A stretch of DNA of 64,000 nucleotides from Euryodendron excelsum (GCA_033060915.1 CM065397.1:33278501-33342500), one strand, 5' to 3'. Positions 10,663 through 24,054 are shown, counted from the first letter of the stretch. Made by a program: numbers and translations. Notes: a model not told the origin generated them from the sequence alone.

Positions 10663-12804
10663 TCAATGATAGAATATCCTAAGATTGGCGATGTTCCATG
10701 CTCTAGGTAGGGGGCGTCCTTCGATGTCTTCAAGGCGATAAGCCCTTGTTCCCACCACCGAAGCTACTCGGTAGGGTCCTTCCTAGTTGGGTCCCAGCTT
10801 GCCATTAGCTAGGTTCTTTGTATTTCCCAGCACCTTTCTTAGTACCAAATCTCCAAGGGAGAAATTTCTTAGTTAGACGTTCTTGCCATGCATCCTTACA
10901 AGTTTCTACTAATAGTCCACCAGTCGTATGGATGCCCACTGCCTTCTTTTTTCCACTAGGTCTAGGTCCCTTGCCATCATTCGATGGTTCTACTCCTCGT
11001 CCAGACTAGTCATTTGAATGATTGGTAGTCCCACCTTTAATGGTATCACTACCTCCAAACCATATGACATGGCGAAGGGGGTCTCTCTCATAGACCTTCT
11101 TGGGGTGGTTCGGTAGAACTGGAGAATGCTTGGGAGCTCCTCCGTCCACTATCTTTTAGCTCTTTGAGCCTCTTTTTGATCCCATCCAAAATCGTTTTAT
11201 TGGACATCTCGGCCTATCCGTTGCTTTACAGGTAGGCCAGGGTAGAGTAATAGTTGAATATCCTTTAGTCCGAGCATAACTTTTTGAAAGGGTCACTGTT
11301 GAACTGAGTGTCGTTATTCGAGATCAAGGCTCTAGGTAGGCTGAATCTCATGATGATGTTTCTTCTTATGAACCTTCTGGTGTCCCTATCAGAGATGTTG
11401 GGGCTCTTGGTAGAGGCCCTATAATGTCAACCCCCCATTGAGCAAAAGGCCAAAGGCTACTTGGAGGGTTGAGATTGCCAGTGGGTTACCAAATGATTGG
11501 CTAAATTTTTGACATTTCCCCCACTTCTTCATATACTCCTACGCATCCTTCTACATGTAGGACCACCAGTATCCTTAGAAAATGGCTCGATGGGCCAATG
11601 ACCTTCTGCCCACGTGCCCCCCATAGTTCCCTTCATGGATTTTTCAGAGCAAGTCATGGACCCGGCCTGGGTGCACACACTAAAGGTAGGGGCCAGTGAA
11701 TGACTTCTTATATAACTTCTTTTCAGGGGACAGCCAAAATCGAGCAGACTTTTATTGGATCTTGTGTGCTTCCTTCTTATCCTCTGATAGTCGATCATCC
11801 TGTAAGTACGCAGCTATGTGATTCATCTAGCTTGGACCCTATTCCGCACACATCACTTATTAGTCGGAGGCTCTGTCAATGCTAAGGCTCCAGACGATTT
11901 CCATAAATATAGTCCTTCGAGATTCTAATTCGACCGCGTGCAGCCATGTTTGCAAGAGCATCAGCATGTCTATTATGCTCTCTGCCAATCTGCCTAACCC
12001 CTATCTTTTGGAATTTGCTCATTAGTTGTTTTGCCTTGGAGAGATAGGACTGTATCCTTTTGTAGCAGGCTTTGTAGTCTCCACATAACTGGTTGGTTAT
12101 TAGCTGGGAGTCGCATGATACTAGTAGCATTGTGGTGCTAATCTTTTTAGCACTACTTCAGCCTACCACTATGGCTTCTTAATTGGCTTCATTGTTGCTT
12201 GTTTTGAAGTCGAGTTTCACAACCCACTCTAGTAGATTTCCTTCAGAGGAGATTAGGACAACTCCGGCTCCGAGTCCTTTGCTGTTCAAGGACCCGTCGA
12301 CCGAGAGCTGCCATAGGTCTCCTACTATAAGTTTCCAAGGCTCTTCCCGTGGTTCCTTTGATTCTCTCTCCTTGCCCCACAATTTAGGGCTGACTGGTTT
12401 GTTCCCAAACACCCAATGTCCTTAATGGAGAATTTTGTAATAAATTCTACCAGTACTTGTATTTTGATCGCCGTTCTTGGCTAGAATTTTATATTGAATT
12501 CTCTGAGCTCTATTGCCCATCTTACGATTCTTCCCGAGAGATTTACCTTTCTGAGCATCATCTTCAGGGGGTGTTCGGTCACTACTATTATGGTGTGGGC
12601 CTAAAAGTAGCGAACCAGGTTATTTGAGGCATATATTAGTGCAAGTTCCAGCTTTTGCAATGGTAGGTACTGTGTCTCAACATCGAGGAGTATTTATTGA
12701 TGTAGTACATTGAATTTTATTCCCGATCTTCTTCTCTGATCAATAACGCGCTGACAAAGTGGTCTGAGACAGCGAGATATAGATAAAGCTCCTCCCCCGC
12801 TATC
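10663..12804 (-). pseudogene. Tat pol, C-terminal half: RNase H x2 and integrase
   Basis: Read on the minus strand from 12804 downwards. First comes the native gypsy RNase H start (ELYLYLAVSDHFVSALL). Next is a second RNase H with WQLSVDGSLNSKGLGAGVVL near 12300 and DSQLITNQLCGDYKA plus the HADALA motif near 11930-12110. Then come integrase pieces with a zinc-finger/core region near 11150-11600, and a C-terminal segment ending EGRPLPRAWNIANLRIFYH before TGA at 10663-10665. Multiple stops and frameshifts interrupt it (for example before EGPYRVASVV). Role when intact: RNA removal during reverse transcription and integration of the cDNA. Confidence 0.88.
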
Positions 12805-12953
12805 GAAGTGTCGCGCCCCAATTTTGAACCAAGTCCTTTCTGCTCGGGAAAAAGCACGGTGCCCTCTTATTAGAACTCATCCTCCTAGAATGACGAGTGC
12901 AACTAGGTTTGAATTTGAAATTGATTTGATTAAGTGCTTTTTTAGAAAAATAG

Positions 12954-12962
12954 GAGTCGCCA
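12954..12962 (-). other. Primer-site-like TGGCGACTC inside LTR A
   Basis: Minus-strand TGGCGACTC, about 145 bp inside the LTR 3' end, repeats the first nine bases of element B's primer-binding site. The same position carries it in B-left (13902-13910), D (20620-20628) and C (26415-26423, plus sense); B-right has one change (33202-33210). Confidence 0.7.
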
Positions 12963-13169
12963 CCTAACATAGTTAAAAATGTGTTAGGTTACCTAAAACT
13001 AAGTGTAATTCATAGACTAAACTTAGGTTTTTCGAAAAGATTTTGAAAACTTCCTCAAGAGAGGGTTTTTAAGAAAATAGGTTGTTTGGCAACTTTTGAA
13101 AAATTTTAAGCCCTTATTGAAAATAACTCCATTTTTGGTCTTTTGAAAACAAAAATCTATAGTCCGGGG

Positions 13170-13232
13170 GTTGGTTACGTGTAGGGAAGATATCCTAAGA
13201 TCACTCTACCCCGCTCTTTCAGTACCTACATG
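13170..13232 (-). other. Conserved LTR block, copy A
   Basis: A block reading GTTGGTTACGTGTAGGGA, then a short gap and CTACCCCGC, then AGTACCTACATG on the plus strand. It is kept in all LTRs of this family: B-left 14121-14190, B-right 33421-33482, D 20839-20905, C 26140-26210 in inverse. It lies in the inner third of the LTR, in the transcribed leader downstream of the TATA box. Confidence 0.8.
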
Positions 13233-15812
13233 CCTAATCACCCTTAATTCACTCACTTGAATAACTAGTTACTATTGTACACTTAATATCCACTTTAGAA
13301 TTTTGAAAATGGGGTTTGGTTATTACTTTTTAGATGAATGATGATGCAAGTTTTGATAAAAATGTTTGAAAACATGAAAGTTTTAGAGGGATTCAACATA
13401 GAAATCTTGAATTGATATAAAATTTTGAAAAGGGAACTTAGGTTGAAGCAAGGGTTATGACCGCACCATTTTAAGTTGCCTATGCATTTCATTTGGTGAG
13501 AATCAGGTCATTCGTAGTTCGGGCAAGGGCCCGATAGAAAAGAGGCATATTGGGGCCTTTGGAAAAGTTTGAAGATGCTTTGAGGTCTTTGGAAAAGGCG
13601 AACTTGAGCATTTTGATTTGAAATCAGATGTTAGAGTGTTTTTGGAATAGAACTTGAAGGTTTTTGAAAGTGCTCTTGAAATGGGATTTTGAAGTGTTTT
13701 GAAATGTTTTGAAATGTTTTTTAACAAAACTCATGTCGCGCTCCATTTCCAGACACCAAGCCATTCCCTCTCTGTTTTTGGCCACGAAGGTGGGAATTTG
13801 GTACCGTGCTCTCTCGTTAGAACTTGTTCTCCTAAAAGGACGAATGCGATGGGGTTTGAATTTGAAATGGAATTGATTAGGACTTTTTAAAAAGGTTTTT
13901 GGAGTCGCCACCTAACAAATTTAAAGATGTGCTAGGTCATCTACATAAAGTCAAACCTGAGGGTTAAACTTAGGTTTTAGAAAAGATATTGTTTTTGAAA
14001 AACGTCCTCATGAGAGGGTTTTAGAAAGTTGGGTTGTTTGACAATCCTAAAAACATTGGAAAGCCCTTTTGAAAATTGACTCCTGTTTTGGTCTTTGAAA
14101 CATAAATTCTTAAGTTCAGGGGTTGGTTACATGTAGGGAAGATGTCCAAAGACTATCACCCCACCCCGCCATTGCAGTACCTATATGTCTAATTACCTTT
14201 TACTTACCTAATTATGACTCACCAGTTACCTATGTTTAATGTTATCCACTTAGAAAACTTTTGAAAACAGAATTTGAAGAAGAGTTTGAAAGAGGGAATT
14301 GAGTTTGAAAAATGGAATTAGAAATTTGAAAAGAGTTGTGACCGCACCCTATGAAGGGTTGGCTACGTACCTCCTTAAAGAGGATTAGGTCAGTCGTAGC
14401 TCGGGCAAGGGTCCGAAAGAATTGGAATTTTGAAATGGGTTCCTATTTCTAGAAAGTTTGAGTTTGAAAGTGTTTCCTTTTCAAGAAGATTGGATTTTTG
14501 AAATGTTTCTTTTTTAAGAAGATTTGACTTGAAAATGTTTCCTTTTCAAGAAGATTGAGATTTGAAAAGATTTGATATGATTTGAAAATATTTGAGTTGA
14601 TTTGAAAAGATTGGGTTTTGAAAATGTTTCATTTTCAAGAAGGTTTGATTTGATTTTGAAATGTTTCTTTTTAAGGAAGATTGAGATTTGAGAAGATTTG
14701 ATTTGTTTTGAAAAGATTTGATTTAGAAAAAGGTAAGTTTGGATTGTTTCCAAAATGGAAGGAGTTAAATTAGGTTTAAATTTTGAAGATTTTGAAAAAA
14801 GAGCAATTTGAGGGATTTGAAATGGAAGGTTTTGAAAAGGAAAGTTTGGAAAAGGAAAGCTTCAATTGATTTCGAAATTGAGTATTTTGAGGGTTTGAAA
14901 ATTGTAGGATTTTGGCTTAAAAATGGAAGGTTTCCAAGTTGGTAAAAATGAGATTTTCCTAGGATTAGACTTCTAGGGTTTAACAGATATGAATTTTTGA
15001 AATGGTTCGAAAACGAGTCTTTTGAAAACATGTTATGGCCCAAAACCCTAACTTGAATTTTAGACATTCAAATTAATATCGCACTTTCCCTAAAGCCATT
15101 CTAGCCATTGAAAGGCTAGAATTGCTTTAGGCTTGTGGGTGTGAGGCAAAAAATTTAGACCTTTTGTGTCCTTTTGAATGTCACACATTTCTCGAAACAA
15201 CCCCAATCATGAAAAGATTAGGATCATTCCGAGAATGGATTTTTTAAAAAGAAGAAAATGTAGGCTAACGGGAGCCATTTAAAATGTCATACTTTTCTAG
15301 GAAGACCCTAACTATGAGAGGGTTAGGATCCACCTAGAATTGTGGTTTTGAGAAAACAACTTTGAAAAATGGTTTTAAAGGGTAAAGACATGTCGAGAAT
15401 GCAAATGCAATTTGACAATAGTAACGACATGAAAAATACAAGGTTTAGGTATCACCACATTGCAAGAGAGCCCTAAGGCCATGCCGTTAAGCAAGTGAGG
15501 GCCAAGAAGAGAGTCCTGATCGGTAATCTCCTCTTGTTCACTCTCAACATGGACTTAACGTCCTCTTGTTTTTAAGCATGCAAGAAAGGGTGGAGGCTCG
15601 AGCCTTTGACTTGGGTAGGTTTCAGGAGCTTCCAGGCAGGGAGGAGATCCTTCGGTGGACCTTGGAATCTAGGGCTTTAGGAGTTCAGACTTCGGACTCA
15701 GCCGGTGGGACGTCAAAAGAGAGAGAGAGAGAAGGCCCCGGGAGCTATCTGGAATGGACAGGGAGAGTTTCTTGAGGATTTTTTCTGATTTAAAACAGTG
15801 TGGGGCGGTTTA

Positions 15813-15820
15813 TATTTATA
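15813..15820 (-). promoter_or_regulatory. TATA box, B 3' LTR
   Basis: Minus-strand TATAAATA. An inverted repeat, GCGCCACTATTAGTGGCGC at 15936-15954, lies about 115 bp upstream in the sense direction. Confidence 0.7.
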
Positions 15821-16434
15821 GTGAAAAAAATGGGAGGTTATGCGCCATTATGAGTGGCATAGGCTCATTTATTGTTGGCTTGAAAAAAGGTTGGATATGG
15901 GCCTGGTCAATTCGTAACTGATTCTTGGGGGTTGTGCGCCACTATTAGTGGCGCGCGGCTAAAGAATAGTCATGCTTCACTCAAAGTGAAACAAGGAAGT
16001 TCTGGTTTGAAAAAGAAAGGTGCTGGACGGCGGGGCCAGACTGGAAATAGAAGGGAATACTCTAGAAAGTGTCCCGGGGTTTGCCGGTTTGATTCCCAGA
16101 GTTGGTATGATTGAAGAGAGTGACTGGATTGCAGTCACCTTATCCCTGGAGTTCTAAGGTTGACTAAGATCTACCGAGATTGACCGGGTTGACCAAAGTT
16201 GACTGGGGTTGACCAAAGTGTAAACACCCCATTTTGACCGCTCGGCAGTTTACACTCCGTCCAGACTTGTACTCAAGTCAATGTGGACGTATTCGAATTG
16301 AAACCAACTCTCTAAGTCTAAATCTCGTTTGTCCATTGCTTTGCGGGCCCCACCGGGCCGAAAGAGAAGCAAAATGACCAAAATACCCTTAGGGGCATTA
16401 TCCTTTCCATATTCCAAATTAGGCACGTCTTTCT

Positions 16435-16790
16435 GAAGACGGTAAGTCCCCTTTTCAAATTCCAAATCAGGCACGTCTTTCCGAAGACTGTAAGATCCCT
16501 TTCCAATTCCAATCCCTCTCTCAAGACAGTTTATTCCTCGAGACGATAAATCTATTCCAAATCAGGCACGTCTTTTCGAAGACGGTAGGTCCCCTTTCCA
16601 ATTCCAATCCCTCTCTTGAGACAGTTTATTCCTCGAGACGGTAAATCTACTCCAATCAGGCGCGTCTTTTCGAAGACGATAAGATCCCTTTTCAATTTCA
16701 ATCCCTCTCTTGAGACAGTTTATTTCTCGAGACGGTTCGACGTATTTTTTGAAGAAAATCTCTTCGAAACGGTAAGTCCCTTTAAACCTG
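16435..16790 (+). repeat. Decayed 81-bp-type tandem units in C U3
   Basis: Units with GGCACGTCTTTCCGAAGAC, CCTTTCCAATTCCAATCCC and CTCGAGACGGTAAATC recur four or five times. They are the inverse of the more regular array in LTR D at 25030-25560. Confidence 0.8.
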
Positions 16791-17775
16791 TCGACCGAGA
16801 CGAGACCCCAAGTTCCCTAGATGGTAGAATGGTCCACCTTTGGTGCCTGCTAGCCCGCCAATGTAGAAATGTCCGTTTAGGCACGCCTTCCGAGAAAATT
16901 GACTTCTCAGGCGCTAAGTCCCTTTAACAGCTTCCCGAGATCGGGCAGTCTCAGGAATGATCGCGAACCATCAGAGTAGCGGAAATACTCACAAACATCA
17001 CAACCGTTAGGGTAACGGAAATACTCACAAGCAGGTCGATATAGGGAATTGCCAATAAACTCCTGTATCACGCAACCGACGTCAGAGTGGCGGAAACACT
17101 CAAAACCCAGGTCAACACCGGTGCCTGCTAGCCCACTTCGATGAAAAATGACCAAACTGCCCCTTGGGCCTTTTTCGAGACTTTCGGTCAAGATGACCAT
17201 TTTGCCCCTAGGCATCCGAACGCCCCAGGAACCACACCGGCTCTGGGTATCAAACCGGTAACCTTTTGAGAATACTTTTTATAGTGTTCTCAACCTTTCT
17301 TTATCCTTTCGGATCATTCCGAGTCAGTTCCAACAAATCAGGTGCGAAATGACCGTTTTGCCCCTGGTGGGCCGGTCACCTTTTTCGACGACACCGGCTC
17401 TGGGTATCAAACCAAAAAACTTTGAGAACATTCTGAATAATGTTTCCAAATCATGAATCTTCTTTCGGGATAGTCCGAGTTCGTCCCGGCAGCTTCCCGA
17501 TCCGATTGACTATTTTGCCTCTAAAGGCCCGGTCAACCCTTCCGACACATCATATCCTCACTTTTCAAGTCAAATACCTCCAGGACATTGTTTTAAGTGT
17601 TCTTGCTCTTTTCTGGCCTTCCGGGTCATTCCCGGTCTCTCAAATTCATTCTCGGACTTTCCGGAGTCACTTCTAGTGAAGCCAAGCTGAAAATTGCACG
17701 GTAGTCACTAGTACAGGTGCCCAAATCTAGTCAAAGATACGTGCCTTGCCGACTTACAAACTTTCCTAACTAGCT

Positions 17776-17796
17776 GGCGCCACTACTAGTGGCGCC
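17776..17796. promoter_or_regulatory. GGCGCC near-palindrome upstream of the C TATA box
   Basis: GGCGCC, a nine-base ACTACTAGT centre, then GGCGCC. It ends 54 bp upstream of TATAAATA. The equivalent in LTR D is at 24055-24075, and related inverted repeats occur in the LTRs of A and B at the same place, so it is a conserved promoter feature of the family. Confidence 0.65.
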
Positions 17797-17850
17797 GAGA
17801 GGAATTTTGCCCTAGCGCCACTGCAACAAGTGCCAGGTCTATCCCATCTC

Positions 17851-17858
17851 TATAAATA
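17851..17858 (+). promoter_or_regulatory. TATA box, LTR C
   Basis: TATAAATA within CTCTATAAATACAGAGCC. It would direct transcription rightwards through the C leader and then into LTR D in antisense. Confidence 0.7.
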
Positions 17859-18699
17859 CAGAGCCTCCTCTAGTGTGAAAAAGGTCTGCAAACTCAGTCT
17901 AAAAATCCTAAAATTCGACATACAGAGCTCGAACACTTCAAAAACCCTAGCTTCTTTAGGTTTTTCAAACCCTAGCCTCATATACACTCCTATACACCCT
18001 CATACACTTATACACTAGCCTCCAACCCTCCTTTGAAGACTTGAAGAGCTGCAAACCGAAGCCTTGAAGATTGAAAAAAAACTCTTGAAGATTAAAGACG
18101 AAGATCAAGACAAAGACCGAAGAAAGCAAGGCGCGCAAAGCCAAGTAAAATAAAGAAGACACAAGGTAGGCTTTCATTTTACGTTTCTGCACTTCCCCCC
18201 TCTCTCTTCTCTCTCCTAACCCACTTGGGTTTTCTCTATTTTAATCCCCTATCTCTTTCCCCCCCCCTTCTTTGCATGCTTGAAACAAGGGGACTCCCTG
18301 TCCATGTGTAGGATTAGACTATTGGAGGGTTACCGTGTCTAGGGCTTTCCTTTAGGCTAACCGAAGACCACGTGGGTTCGGCCCCCTTGATTATGTGGTG
18401 AAGCCTTAACCTTGTATGTTCACGACCCCAAACTTGCATTATGCATATCATGATCTTGCATCTTCCAAAAATCGTTTTCAAACTCGTTTTCAAAGTTTGC
18501 ATTAAACTTGTTTTCAAAATGGCATCAAAATCTCCTTTTTCAAAACTTGTTTTCGAAATCACAATCCTAGGGTGATTCTAGCATTTCCATGGCTAGGGTT
18601 ACTTTAGGAAAGTATTACATTTAAAGTGACTTTCATGGTCCATATTTTCAAACATTTGTTATTTTCAAAACCAGTTTCCTAAAGTGGTTCTAGCCCTCT

Positions 18700-20400
18700 T
18701 ATGGTTAGAATCCCTATAGGAAAGTGTAACATTTTTATACCTTCTAAAAACTTTCTTTTTAAAAGTCTCTTTTCCTAAAAATCTCTTTTTCAACATACTT
18801 TCCTAAAACTCTCCTTTCCAAAGTTGTTTTCAAAAACTCCCTCCAAAAATCTATTTTCCAAACCCTCTCTTTTTAAACTCCTTTCCAAAACCCTCTCTTC
18901 AAGGTCCACTTTCCAAAAACGTTCCCTAAGTTTCCTTCTTAGAAAAACCTCTTCCTAAATCTCTTTCTTAAAAATCTCTTTCTAAAAAACTCCTCACTAG
19001 GATCTCTTTCCAAAAACTCTCTCTCCGCAAAATTCACTTTCGAAAAACACTCCCTAAATTCACTTTCCTAAAAACTCTCTCCAACAATCTCCTTCGAAAA
19101 ATCTTTCTAAACAAGTCTCTTTCCAAAATCTTTTCTCTAGAAACTCCTCTCTAGGATTTCCTTCCAAAAACACACTTTTCAAAAAACTCTTTCCTTAGAG
19201 CCCAAGGCAAGCCCTAGAGCTAACAATTAGGAAACCCTAATTTTCTTTCCAAAAACATGGTTTTCAATCTTACCTTAAAACCTAGGTTTCCAAAACCTCT
19301 TGTTTTCTATAACAAAACTATACAAGTTTCCAAAACCTATTTTCTACATCAAAACTATAGCCTTCCAAATCTAGAGTTTCTAAAACTTTTCCTTTCCAAA
19401 TCTTCATCAAATCAAATCTTCTCGTTTAGGAAACTAGATCCTATCCTCCGTTTTTGGAAACAAAATCAAGCCTTCCCTTTTAGAAACAAAATCCAATCCC
19501 TTCCTAATCCAAATCTTTCCTAGTTCAAATCCTTCCTAATATTCTACTTTCCTAAATCTTAAATTTTCAAAACTTGAACATAAAAATCTTTCCAAAATTT
19601 TAAACCTTAACTTCCACATCTTTCCTAATTCTACCTTTTCCTAATTCTACCCTTTTCAAATCTTAACTTTCCAAATCTAAGTTTTCAAATCTTTCCTAAA
19701 CTCAAACCTTTCCTAATCTCAAACCTTTCTAAATCCTAAACTTTCTAAATTTCAAATCTTTCCAAATTCAAAACTTTCTAAACTCAAAACTTTCTTAAGT
19801 TAAATCTTTTTAAACTTCCTAAATTTTTCTATAACTCTAAACTTTCCTAAAACTTCAAATCTTTCCAAATCTAAAACTTTCTTATTCTCAAAACTTTCTT
19901 ATTTTCAAAACATTTCCTATTTCAAGACCTTTCTTAAAATGAAACTTTCTTAATTCACAACTTGCCTAAGTTGAAACCTTCCTAAAGTCAAAACTTTTCT
20001 AAGTTGAAACTTTCCTAATTCCAAAACTTTCCTATTTCGAAAACTTTCCTAAAGCGGAACTTTCCAAATCGAAACTTTCCTAAGATGACACTTTCCTAAT
20101 TTGAACCTTTCCTAATTCAAATATTTCCTAAATCCAATCTTTCCTAATCTCCTAAACCTTCCAAGTCGAGTCAAATCTTTCCTAAGTCTCTTTCCTAAGT
20201 CTAGGTTTCTTAAACCTCCATCTTTCCAAAATAAGTCTAAATCTTTCTTCCAAGTTCTATCTTTTCAAATCAAAATCCAATCTCTTCAATTCCAAAATTC
20301 TAAATTCCAATTTTCAATCATCTATTATAAGTTCAAATCAAATCCATCTTCCAATCAAAATCTCTTTCTTCCAATCCAATCTTCTGTTTTCAATCGGACT
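18700..20400 (+). repeat. CTTTCCTAAA-rich degenerate repeat tract in C leader
   Basis: About 1.7 kb of loosely repeated CTTTCCTAA, TTTCCAAAT and AAAACTTTC units with almost no G. The inverse tract is present in LTR D at about 21310-23090. It lies downstream of the TATA box, so it would be in the untranslated leader of any transcript. Open frames here are composition artefacts. Confidence 0.85.
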
Positions 20401-21309
20401 CTTGTCCGAACTACGACTGACCTGATTCCTCCAAAAGGATACGTAGGCAACCCTCATGGATGCGGTTGTCGCGTCCAGATTTTTCGCATTCGAGGAATAC
20501 TCACACAAGTGGGAAAAATGCTGTACTCTCTCGTTAGAACTCACCCTCCTAGAAGAATGAGTGCGACTAGGTTTGAATCGAAAATTTGATTTGAATAAAG
20601 GGCTTTTGAAAAAGATTTGGAGTCGCCACCTAACTTGATTAAGGTGAGTTAGGTCACCTAAAAACTAAGAATAATCCGAGGACTACGCTTAGGGTTTTTG
20701 AAAAAGGTTTTGAAAAATACCACCTCAAGAAAGGGTTTTTAAGAAAATAGGTTGTTTGGCAATCGTTGAAAAACATTTAGCCCTTTTTAGAAAAATAACT
20801 CCTTTTTGGTCTTTGAAAACAGTGATCTAAGTTCGGAGGTTGGTTACGTGTAGGGAAGACACACTAAGCTATCACCCTACCCCGCCCTTTCGGTACCTAC
20901 ATGTCAACCTACCCTAGATTCACCTACGAGAGTCTCCAATTAACTAATGTTCAATCCTATTTACTTTGAAAAACAATGTTTGAAAAGAAACGAACATGAT
21001 GCGTGATATGCAAGTGCAATAGAAGAGAATTGAAAAAATAGATTTGGAAAGAGATTGATTTGATTTGAAAATAGATTTGAAGAGATGGAATTGAAATTGG
21101 AAAGTTTGAAAATTGAAAGTAGAAATTTGAAAATAGAAATTTTGAAATTGGAATTTTGAAAATAGATTGGAATTTGAGATTTGAAAATATGGAGACCGCA
21201 CCCATGAGGGTGGAATTGAAAGTTTGAAAAGTGTTGTGACCGCACCTATGAAGGTTGCCTACGTATCCCTTTGGGGGAATCAGTTCAGTCATAGTTCGGA
21301 CTGGAGTCC

Positions 21310-23090
21310 GATTGAAAAAAGATTGATTTGAAGAGAGAGATTGGATTGGAAGAAAGAGATTGAATTGAAAATTGGATTTGATTTGAGATTAGAAGAGGAG
21401 ATCGAAAATTGAAATTGAAAAAATTAGACTTTGATTTGAAAAATATAGATTTGGACTTGTTTTGGAAAGAGAAGGTTTAAGAAACCTAGACTTAAGAAAG
21501 ATGAGACTTAGAAATGACTTGAGAGTTTAAGAAAGATTGGATTTAGGAAAGGTTTGAATTAGGAAAGGTCCAACTTAGGAAAGTTTCGAAATAGGAAAGT
21601 TTCATTTTTGGAAAGTTTTGAAATTAGGAAAGTTTTAGGTTTAGGAAAATTTTGAAATTGGAAAGTTTCGAGTTTAGAAAGTTTTCGAAAAAGGAAAAGT
21701 TTTCAGATTAGGAAAGTTCCCAAATTAGGAAAGTTTTGAAATTAGGAAAGTTTTGTTTCAAGAAAGGTTTTGAAATAGGAAAGTGTTGAATTTAGAAATG
21801 TTTTGAATTAAGAAAGTTTCAACTTAAGAAAGTCTTTGAATTAAGAAAGTTTCGAGTTTAGGAAAGTTTTGGATTTGAAAAGATTTTGAAGTTTTGGAAA
21901 GTTTAGAATTTGGAAAGATTTAGGTTTAGAAAAATTTAACTTGAGAAAGTTTGAAATTTAGAAAGTTTCGAATTTAGAAAGATTTGAAATTTAGAAAGTT
22001 TAAGATTTAGAAAGTTTTAGGGTTTTAGAAAATCTTGAAATTAGGAAAAGTTTGAGTTTAGGAAAAGTTTGGAAACTTAGGTTTGAAAAGTTATGATTTG
22101 GAAAGGGGTAGAATTAGAAAAGATTTGAAAGTTGAGTTTTAAAACTTAGGAAAGATTTTCATGTGCAAGTTTTGGAAACTTAAGATTTATGAAATTGGAA
22201 GTTTAGGAAAGATTCGAGTTAGGAAAGATGTGGATTTTGAAACTTAAGGAAAGATTTAAAGTTTAGGTTTAGGAAACTTGTGGTTTAGGAAGGAATTGAA
22301 TTAATAAATGTTTGGATTAGGAAGGGATTGGATTTGGCTTCTAAAAGAAAAGATTTGATTTTGTTTTCAAAAATGGAGGACGGGATCTAGTTTTCTAAAC
22401 GGGAAGATTGGATTTGGTGTCCTAAAGGGAAAGTAGGATTTGGTAAGGATTTGGGAAGGGAGATTCTAGAAACCCTAGATTCGGAAAATTATAGTTTTTA
22501 CGTAGAAAATAGGTTTTGGAAACATGTATAGTTTTGATGTAGAAAACAAGAGATTTTGGAAACCTAGGTTTGGGGCAAGTTTGAAAACCATATTTTTGGA
22601 AAGAAAATTAGGGTTTCCTAATGGTGGGTTCTAGGGCTTGACTTGGGTTTTAAGAAAAGAGGATTTTTGGAAAGTGCGTTTTTGGAATCGTGTTTTTGGA
22701 AGGAAATCCTAGGGAGGAGTTTTTGGAAAGAAGATTTTGAGAGAGAGAGTTTTTGGAAACAAAGATTTTTAGAAGGGAATCTTAGAGAGGAGTTTTTGGA
22801 AAAGTGTGTTTTTGGAAACATAGATTTTGGAAGAAAATCCTAGAGAAGAGTTTCTAGAGGAAAGATTTTGGAAAGAAAGTTTTTGGAAAGATTTTTGGGG
22901 AACGTTTTTAGAAAGTGGATTTTAGGGAGAGGATTTTGGAAAGGAGTTGAAAAAGGGAGTTTTGAAAAATAGATTTTGGAAGGGAGTTTTTGAAAACAAT
23001 TTTGGAGAGGAGAGTTTTAGGAAAGTATGTTAAGAAAGAGATTTTTAGGAAGAAAGACTTTTTGAAAAGAGAGTTTTTAGAAGGTGTAAA
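21310..23090 (-). repeat. Purine-rich repeat tract in D (inverse of the C leader tract)
   Basis: On the plus strand a long series of TTAGGAAAGTTTTGAAA-like units; on the sense (minus) strand it is pyrimidine- and A-rich. It pairs with 18700-20400 as one arm of the C/D inverted repeat. Confidence 0.85.
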
Positions 23091-23966
23091 AACATTTCAC
23101 TTTCCTAAAGCGATTCTAGCCATGAGAAGGCTAGAACCACTTTAAGAAAGTGGTTTTGAAAAACAATAAGATTTGAAAATATAGACCATAAAAGTTACTT
23201 TTAATGTAACACTTTCTTGAAGCAACCCTAGCCATGAAAAGGCTAGAATCACCTAGAATTGTGGTTTTGAAAACAAGTTTTTGAAAAAGAGATTTTGATG
23301 CAATTTTGAAAACAAGTTTGAAAATGAGTTTGAAAACAAATTTTGGAAGATGCAAGACTATGATATGCACAATGCAATTTGGGGTCGTGAACATACAAGG
23401 CTAAGGCTTCACCACATAATCAAGGGGGCCGGACCCACGTGGTCTCTGGTTAGGCTAGAAGAAAGCCCCCGACACGGTGACTCTCCAATAGTCTAATCCT
23501 ACACATGGACCGGGAGTCCCTTTGTTTCAAGCATGCAAAGAAAGGGGGGAAAAGAGATGGGGGATTAAAATAGAGAAACCCCAAGTGGGTTAGGAGAGAG
23601 AAGAGAGAGAGTGAAAGTGCGAAAATTTAAATAGGGAGCCTACCGTATGTCTTGTTATTTTGCGCGCCTTGCTTTCTTCGGTCTTCGGTCTTCATCTTGA
23701 TCTTCACCTTTAGTCTTCAAGAGTTGTCTTCAAGCTTCAAACTTCAGATTACAACTCTTCAAGTCTTTGAAGGAGGGTTGAAGGTTAGTGTATGAGTGTA
23801 TGGGGATGTGTATGAGTGTATAAGAGGCTAGGGTTTAGTGTACGGTGGCTAGGGTATGGAAAACCTAAGGAACTAGGGTTTTTGGGAGTGTTCGAGCTCT
23901 GTATATCAAATTATATGATTTTTAGGTCGAGTTTGCGGATCCCTTTTCACGTTGAATGAGGCTCTG

Positions 23967-23974
23967 TATTTATA
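23967..23974 (-). promoter_or_regulatory. TATA box, LTR D
   Basis: Minus-strand TATAAATA within CTCTATAAATACAGAGCC, identical in context to LTR C. About 1.8 kb of U3 lies upstream (24000-25755) and about 3.5 kb of leader downstream. Confidence 0.7.
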
Positions 23975-24054
23975 GAGATTGGACGACACTAGCGCATGTT
24001 GCAGTGGCGCCAGGCCAAATTTGACACTGGCGCCACTAGGCCATTTTTTGGCTT

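Noticed and set aside
18700..20400. CTTTCC-rich tract considered as a CRISPR-like or regulatory array
   Set aside because: Units are short, drifted and contiguous with no unique spacers; its inverse lies in LTR D, showing that it is LTR leader sequence.
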